NCBI GenBank assembly: GCA_041394945.1 | Contig: JAWKHH010000005.1 | Span: 988,468 to 1,052,467, forward strand | DNA: 64,000 bases | From: Bryobacteraceae bacterium | Lineage (GTDB): Bacteria > Acidobacteriota > Terriglobia > Bryobacterales > Bryobacteraceae | Reading direction: 5' to 3' | Part shown: positions 59,230-64,000 of the stretch, one piece after another | Position numbering within the stretch: position 1 is the stretch's first letter | How the letters are laid out: every line of letters starts with the position of its first letter | Position numbers and translations under genes: made by a program | The notes under the pieces: model-generated | What the model saw: the letters and a program-made list of their open reading frames with translations, nothing else | What the model was told of the DNA's origin: nothing | The model's database searches: none

Positions 59230-59885
59230 TCGATGTTCTCCTTCGTTTCGCCCTTTGGCGGGCAAGGATCGCTGATTTGGGGCGCGGGGGGCGCCGGTTC
59301 GGGTTCCGACGGCTTTTCGTTTTGCATTCGACTGGTTTCCAGGGACTTATTGGCCTCGCGAGCCTCCCGGGCGTCCTCCTTTTCGGCGACTTGCAGTTCG
59401 AGGAGGCGCAGTTTGAGACGGTGTTCGCGAAGGTCCTGGAGGCGAATGAGGGCGCGGCCGCGTTGGCGGGCGATGCGGTCCATGTAACGCTCGATATTGG
59501 CGAGGGACGAGCCCTTGGTGTGGAGGGATTGTTCGGCGAGGGTGGTGCGCTCCGAGTTTCCGATGCGCTCGTATTTTTGTTGAATGTTCGGTACGTTGTC
59601 GACGAGTTCGAGATCGATGAGGGAGTTTTCGATGGCGCGTCCGCGGCGCAGTTTCCACTCACAGATCGCAATCTCTTCGACGAGGTTAGATTCGACTTCG
59701 CCGGCGGGTTGGAGGCTGGCGATGGTGTTTTCGAGGAGTTCGAGGAAGGCGGCCTCGTTTTCGGTGGAGAGGACGACGGTTTTGGCGGTGAGGCCGTGGC
59801 GAATGGAGTTACTGGAGGAGCGGGCCTTGCCTTCGGGGGTTATGGGTCCGCGGCGGGACGGGGCGATGGGGAAGGCGGTCTTCAT
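59172..59885 (-). CDS. Hypothetical protein, RHGLTAKT family, upstream of terminase-like gene
   Basis: The 237-residue protein starts PSRRGPITPEGKARSSSNSIRHGLTAKTVVL, a lead sequence that recurs in many Solibacter-type genomes. It is largely helical and charged (EVESNLVEEIAICEWKLRRG, RIARQRGRALIRLQDLREHR), followed by an acidic, Pro-rich tail. Genes of this type often precede terminase-like genes, so it may be a small-subunit-like or DNA-binding partner. This is inference; no helix-turn-helix is clear. First gene of the six-gene minus-strand run. Confidence 0.75.
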   Translation of the reverse strand: MKTAFPIAPSRRGPITPEGKARSSSNSIRHGLTAKTVVLSTENEAAFLELLENTIASLQPAGEVESNLVEEIAICEWKLRRGRAIENSLIDLELVDNVPNIQQKYERIGNSERTTLAEQSLHTKGSSLANIERYMDRIARQRGRALIRLQDLREHRLKLRLLELQVAEKEDAREAREANKSLETSRMQNEKPSEPEPAPPAPQISDPCPPKGETKENIECSNTSGKTSTPPISPESD

Positions 59886-60284
59886 ACTGGCTTCAAGGTG
59901 GAAGACGGGGTGGGCGCGGGTGCAAAATCGATCCGGGGATGTGGTTGAAGGCAGATAGGATAGGGGAAATTACTTGACTGGAATCGTTTCTCCCGGTTGT
60001 TGAGGCCTCAAGGGGTGGGCGGGGGCGCTTTCATCCGGCGAGTGCGATGAAAGCGAGTAACTGGTGCGGGTCTCAGGGAAACGCTGCCGTGCGGTCGCGC
60101 GCCGGACAGCCAACTAGTGCGCGGACGGTCCGGACAGGGACAATGACGCTCCCGTTTGCGGTGAAGGTGTGTTGTTTTGCGGGCCAATAGAACGATGGCG
60201 CTTGACAGGAAGAAGAATTGCGTTTAGTTTTGACTAGAAACAGCTCTTATTATCCTTGTTTCAGAGAAAGAAGGGTCTCCCAAA
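59886..60284. other. 399-base intergenic region between divergent operons
   Basis: No coding frame with convincing composition is seen here. It separates the terminase-type operon (left, minus strand) from the lipoprotein/RHS operon (right, plus strand). On the plus strand a -35/-10 pair is present at the right end. No direct or inverted repeat longer than about 8 bases and no att-like duplication was found by eye. Confidence 0.7.
60202..60230 (+). promoter_or_regulatory. Candidate sigma-70 promoter of the lipoprotein/RHS operon
   Basis: A perfect -35 TTGACA is followed, at 17 bases, by TAGTTT, a weak -10 (three of six consensus bases). The predicted transcription start is about 45-48 bases before the ATG. 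Support is moderate because the -10 is poor. Confidence 0.5.
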
Positions 60285-60764
60285 GTGAAACCAAGCATTA
60301 ACAAAGCCGTTCTGTTCGGCACAGCGGGTTGTCTCCTTACCGCCTGCGCAGCGGTGTTCGGGCAGCCAACCGTGAGCCCGTTCAATTGGGGCGAACGTTC
60401 GCTCTTGGTGGTGCCGATGACCGGAGCGGGCACGAATGAGAATCCGCGGAGACCGCTGTTGATGCCAGGCCGGGGCGAAGAGCTACCCGCCGGAATCGTG
60501 AGCATCCGCTACGAAGAGAGCGACGACGGGAAGTTCGCGCTCGTAGAAGTGGTGGCGCGAGACCGGAAGTCGCTCGAAGCGGCTCTCCAATCGGTGTCGG
60601 GGAGACCCGATGTGCGGCGATTCGACAAAGGGGTTTCGAGGAAAGAGGACATCGAGGCAGAGTTTCGCGGGAAAAAGCGGGGATTCGATCTGGACCGGTT
60701 CGTGACGCATGGAAATCCCGGCAGACCGGGGACGACGCCGGCAACGCCCGGCAGCGGACGCTGA
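60285..60764 (+). CDS. Putative lipoprotein of unknown function
   Basis: The 159-residue protein begins with a lipoprotein-type signal; GCLLTAC is a lipobox with the Cys to be lipidated at about residue 21. The mature part has one charged region (ESDDGKFALVEVVARDRKSLEAAL) and a Gly/Pro/Thr-rich end (NPGRPGTTPATPGSGR), with no recognised domain. It lies 25 bases before the RHS-repeat gene in the same direction, so it may be anchored near the RHS protein and serve as a partner or immunity factor. That is speculation. Confidence 0.7.
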   Translation: MKPSINKAVLFGTAGCLLTACAAVFGQPTVSPFNWGERSLLVVPMTGAGTNENPRRPLLMPGRGEELPAGIVSIRYEESDDGKFALVEVVARDRKSLEAALQSVSGRPDVRRFDKGVSRKEDIEAEFRGKKRGFDLDRFVTHGNPGRPGTTPATPGSGR

Positions 60765-60789
60765 TCTGGCGGCAAGAACAGAGGAAATC

Positions 60790-63700
60790 ATGAAGACCAC
60801 ACGAATCGCGGTCCTGACTGCTTGCGCGGTGTGCGCCGGGTCCTTCTGGATGACCAGGAGCGTCCGAGCCATCTACAACTACTACCTCGTGGACAATGCG
60901 GGGTCGATTAACGGGACGACCTGGCAGTTGAACGGGAGTCTGACGGCCAATGGCATCCTGACGGGAACAGGCACGGGCGGGTCATTGATCGCGAAGAACG
61001 GGCCGCCGACTTCGGCCGGGGAGTACGAGGTCCGGACGGGGCTGAAACTGGCGCTGAACGGAGGCGGTAACCAGGGAACCTTCATCCAGTACATACGAGC
61101 CACGCAAGACGCCCGCCTGAACCCGGCGACGGGCACCTTCTACGCAGTGGAGTTCTCGGCGACTTCGCCGAGCCCGGGTACGTGCACAGGGACGCTGAAA
61201 CTGTACAGAAGGGTCAGCGGAAGTTTGACGCCGCTGGATACGGTTTCGTCCGGCTGTCACGACGGGATGGACATCCGAACCATCTACAGCAACGGATGGA
61301 TCAATATCTACATCGACAACGTGTCGGTAGTGCTTCGGAACGAGACGACGATCACGTCTGGGAATCCGGGTGTCGGGGTGAGCGACGCGACCTCGGGCAA
61401 TGGCATCGACTGGATCTGGCTTGGCGAGAAGGACACGCAGGCGCCGCAGGCGGTGAACGCCCAGTCGGTTGCGGTGCTGACGCTTCCCGGTGAGATCGAC
61501 TTGCAGTGGACGGAACCGACGGACAACCCGGCGGGGACAGGCGTGGGCGTGACGTACTATTGGGTTTATCGTTGTCCGCAAACGGCTGACTGCAACAATA
61601 GCAACAATTGGGCCCTGGTGGGGCAGCCGCGGACGCCCGAGCTTCGGGACCAAGGTACGATAACCGCCGGGGCTACCTACCTCTACAGCATCACGCCAAT
61701 GGATTACCACTGGAACGTGGGATCGGGCACGGTGGTGACCGTTACGGCCGCGCCCGCCAACACGGTGGATCCGCGGCGGACCGGCATTCGGCCGACCGGT
61801 TCCTATTGGGGGTCCAACGGCGAGAACATCGACGTGCGGTCCGGGAACTTGAACTTCACGCTGCCGCTGGTGACGGCGATGGGGCGGAACGGCCAGGCGG
61901 CGGGCTTCTCGCTGAACTACAACTCGCAGCAGTGGCGGAGGAACAACGGCGCGACGTGGAAGCTGGGCGGCGATACGGGGTTCGGGTTCGGGTGGCGCAT
62001 GCAGGCGGGGAGTGTCACGCCGTTCTGGACCAGCTACTACAACATCGGGCACTGGATCTACATGGATAACACCGGCGCCGAGTACCGGCTGGATCAGAAT
62101 ACCAACGGGATCTGGACCGGGAAGGACACCTACGTCAGTTTCGACTCGTGGCAGAACCGGCTGTATTTCAACGACGGCAGCTTCTGGTACATGGGCGCGA
62201 TCTCGCAGGGGAACGAAGCCGACTCCGGGACGCGGTATCCCACGATCATGCAGGATTCCAACGGGAATCAGGTGCTGCTGGCGTATTACACGGGGGTCAA
62301 TGCCCCGGTGATCAATTCCAGCGGACGTCTGGCGGAGATCGAGGATGTCCGCGCGAAGCAGTGCTGCACGCCGCAACGCTATCGCACTTATACCTTCACC
62401 TACACGACGTTTAGCGGTGATACGCTGCCGCACCTGACCGGGATCACCACCGATATCAACGATGGCGAGAACTATACCTTCACGTACGCGGCGGGAAGCT
62501 TGCAGGACCCGTTCCAGGGGACCGCGTACGGCTCCACGCGGCTGCTCACGAAGATCACGAAGACGGGTGTGAACCTGGACCACGACTTCGAATACGGGTC
62601 CAACAATGCGGGCGAGCTTACGAAGATCACGTACCCGTACAAGGGGTATATCCGCTGGACGCACCGGAACTTCACCTACACGGGTTCGCGCATGCTGCGG
62701 GAGGTGAACCAGCGGTACTTCCTGAAGGCTCCGGGCGCGGTGGAAGACCTGTTCCAGTTCACCTTCGACGACGCCGGAGACGCAGGGCGGAGTTTCCACG
62801 CATGGACGGACCTAGTGATGACGGCGGCTACGGCGGCGCGGAAGTGGACGTTCGAGACGAATCTGGCCGCGACGGGTGCGGGACTGGTGAAACAACTCGA
62901 CGCCGGACCCAACGGCGTGGCCGACCGGTTATCGAGAAGCATTTACACGTGGGCAGCGGACCCGGCCGGGCGGCCCTACCTGCAAACCGATGTTTCCGGC
63001 GTGAACCCCGGCACGGGAAACGCCCGTTACAGCAAAGTGACGCAGACGCTCGACCAATATGGAAACACGACGCAGCGGCAGGTATACGACTATGGAACGA
63101 CGACGACGAACATGCCGTTGGCGCGAACCTACACGATGACTTATCTGGCGACGCAGCCCTACCTGGACCGGTTCATCAGAAACCGCATGCTGCAGGCGAC
63201 GCTGACGCCCGCGGGGCAGTCCGCGATCGCGATCGCTCTGAATCACTACGACACGTCGTCCCCGTTGACGCGGACGGGGCTACAGCAGCACGATAGCGCC
63301 GGCTACCCGAGCTCGATGACAGTGCGGGGAAACAACACGTGGCCGCAGCAGTACGGGGCCGAGGATACCGTCTTCAGCTATGACATCACGGGCATGGCCT
63401 ACCAGGCGCAACGGGGAGGCAAGCTGGTATCGGCGACACCGACGGCGAACAACGCAGTGCCCGGCACAATGACGGTGAACGGAAACGGGGCGATGCAGCA
63501 CACGCTGAGCTGGAATAACTTCCTGGGGCTGACCAACGATAGCGGTCCGAATGGGGCGCAGCGGGCGTACGCCTACGACAACTATGCAAGGCCGACGCAG
63601 ACAACGGGCCAGTTCGGCGCCGTCACTACGTTTCAGTACTTCGATTCGACGCGGCAGACGATCGCAACGACGGGGTCAAAGTGGGTGCGGACGACGATGG

Positions 63701-64000
63701 ATGGCTTTGGGAGGCCGGTCGGGGTGGAGACGGGGACGGGGAGCACGATCGTATCGGTGGTGGAGACGCAGTACGAACCGTGCGCCTGCACACCGATGGG
63801 CAAAGTGGCGGCGGTGACGCAACCATACGCTCCGGGCGGGACGAAATACTGGACGCTGTACAACTACGACTCGATCGGGCGGACGACATCGGTGGTGCTG
63901 CCCAGCGGAATGGGAACCACCACTTACGAGTATGTGGGGAACACGGTGAAGGTGACGGACCCGGCGGGTAAGTGGAAGAAGTTCACGATGAACGCGATGG
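60790..64000 (+). CDS. RHS-repeat protein, secreted (truncated by window edge)
   Basis: The frame starts at ATG with a ribosome site (gagga, 4-5 bases before) and runs open to the window end, about 1070 residues. A signal peptide (VLTACAVCAGSFWM) is followed by a beta-rich domain to about 210, a fibronectin-III-like domain at about 215-320 (PGEIDLQWTEPTDNPAGTG) and a start-of-RHS section (NIDVRSGNLNFTLPLVT, GFSLNYNSQQW). YD/RHS repeats then follow (e.g. YAYDNYARPTQTTGQFG, LYNYDSIGRTTSVVLPSG). RHS proteins form shells around C-terminal toxins or glycan-binding ends; this end lies outside the window, so its type is not known. Earlier downstream frames on the other strands are shadows. Confidence 0.87.
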   Translation, partial: MKTTRIAVLTACAVCAGSFWMTRSVRAIYNYYLVDNAGSINGTTWQLNGSLTANGILTGTGTGGSLIAKNGPPTSAGEYEVRTGLKLALNGGGNQGTFIQYIRATQDARLNPATGTFYAVEFSATSPSPGTCTGTLKLYRRVSGSLTPLDTVSSGCHDGMDIRTIYSNGWINIYIDNVSVVLRNETTITSGNPGVGVSDATSGNGIDWIWLGEKDTQAPQAVNAQSVAVLTLPGEIDLQWTEPTDNPAGTGVGVTYYWVYRCPQTADCNNSNNWALVGQPRTPELRDQGTITAGATYLYSITPMDYHWNVGSGTVVTVTAAPANTVDPRRTGIRPTGSYWGSNGENIDVRSGNLNFTLPLVTAMGRNGQAAGFSLNYNSQQWRRNNGATWKLGGDTGFGFGWRMQAGSVTPFWTSYYNIGHWIYMDNTGAEYRLDQNTNGIWTGKDTYVSFDSWQNRLYFNDGSFWYMGAISQGNEADSGTRYPTIMQDSNGNQVLLAYYTGVNAPVINSSGRLAEIEDVRAKQCCTPQRYRTYTFTYTTFSGDTLPHLTGITTDINDGENYTFTYAAGSLQDPFQGTAYGSTRLLTKITKTGVNLDHDFEYGSNNAGELTKITYPYKGYIRWTHRNFTYTGSRMLREVNQRYFLKAPGAVEDLFQFTFDDAGDAGRSFHAWTDLVMTAATAARKWTFETNLAATGAGLVKQLDAGPNGVADRLSRSIYTWAADPAGRPYLQTDVSGVNPGTGNARYSKVTQTLDQYGNTTQRQVYDYGTTTTNMPLARTYTMTYLATQPYLDRFIRNRMLQATLTPAGQSAIAIALNHYDTSSPLTRTGLQQHDSAGYPSSMTVRGNNTWPQQYGAEDTVFSYDITGMAYQAQRGGKLVSATPTANNAVPGTMTVNGNGAMQHTLSWNNFLGLTNDSGPNGAQRAYAYDNYARPTQTTGQFGAVTTFQYFDSTRQTIATTGSKWVRTTMDGFGRPVGVETGTGSTIVSVVETQYEPCACTPMGKVAAVTQPYAPGGTKYWTLYNYDSIGRTTSVVLPSGMGTTTYEYVGNTVKVTDPAGKWKKFTMNAM

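Noticed and set aside
58954..59671. Upstream extension of the terminase-like protein to 733 residues
   Set aside because: The added residues are Pro/Ser/Arg-rich and lie antisense-like over the two upstream genes of the cassette; MKARSLFNP fits a natural start.
59886..60284. Prophage attachment site next to the terminase-type cassette
   Set aside because: No integrase, no tRNA and no long duplicated sequence at the borders were found by eye.
1..64000. CRISPR array, insertion sequence, or integron
   Set aside because: No regularly spaced direct repeats, no transposase with terminal inverted repeats and no integrase were seen. The Rpn-type gene is transposon-associated in some genomes but has no IS ends here.

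Overview
Organism. The window is GC-rich and densely coded, with many ATGA/GTGA overlaps, GTG and TTG starts, and a very high share of exported enzymes (PQQ dehydrogenases, sulfatase, amidohydrolase, M20 peptidase, SGNH hydrolase, CRTAC1/ASPIC proteins) carrying short Sec- or Tat-like leaders. Two proteins look like the N-terminal choice-of-anchor plus C-terminal TIGR03437-type architecture that is typical of Solibacter relatives, and there is a common 'RHGLTAKT' hypothetical family. Together these point to an acidobacterium of the Bryobacteraceae/Solibacter group. This is inference from protein style; no rRNA is present.  Layout. 1-7.2 kb: truncated membrane-protein gene, lytic transglycosylase, MFS transporter, CRTAC1/ASPIC protein, mscS-galT pair and divergent mutY. 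7.2-12 kb: two tandem CxxCH-like/TIGR03437-type secreted proteins, a textbook terminator and a PQQ dehydrogenase. 12-15.2 kb: the standout locus, a receiver protein with a KaiA/RsbU-like C-terminus followed by kaiB, kaiC and a divergent kaiB-like gene, a candidate complete KaiABC-like timing module outside cyanobacteria. 15.2-19.2 kb: a very large secreted propeller/Ig-like protein with tandem C-terminal repeats, and a DinB protein. 19.3-22.8 kb: Tat-exported L-rhamnonate-dehydratase-like enzyme, M20 peptidase and a small-gene/nucleotidyltransferase pair. 22.8-27 kb (minus strand): zinc-ribbon membrane protein, FAD/polyferredoxin fusion, YceI and AlkD, an overlapping operon. 27-36 kb: sulfatase, exported pyruvyl-transferase-like protein, tRNA-Gln(CUG), SGNH hydrolase, SDR, amidohydrolase and glycogen-debranching enzyme. 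36-41.8 kb: cytochrome-PQQ dehydrogenase, a large unknown protein and two cupins. 41.8-43.8 kb: imuA-imuB mutagenesis cassette with a LexA-like GTTC-N7-GTTC direct repeat at the imuA start. 43.8-46.3 kb: frameshifted Rpn/DUF4351-type pseudogene, glycosyltransferase and rsmD. 46.3-52.3 kb: DUF3604/PHP propeller protein, VCBS protein, dprA and a GNAT protein with a clear promoter. 52.3-59.9 kb: a six-gene minus-strand run (terminase-like cassette, methyltransferase, nadE, YncE/phosphoesterase). 60-64 kb: a lipoprotein and an RHS-repeat protein cut by the window end.  How genes work together. The Kai locus could form a phospho-signal-responsive oscillator or hourglass: receiver/KaiA-like input, KaiC as the two-domain ATPase/kinase, and two KaiB-type proteins. 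The imuAB pair with its operator is a damage-inducible translesion cassette, and sits in a window that also holds mutY, alkD and dprA. The remaining genes fit a soil heterotroph that breaks down polysaccharides and oxidises sugars or alcohols in the periplasm.
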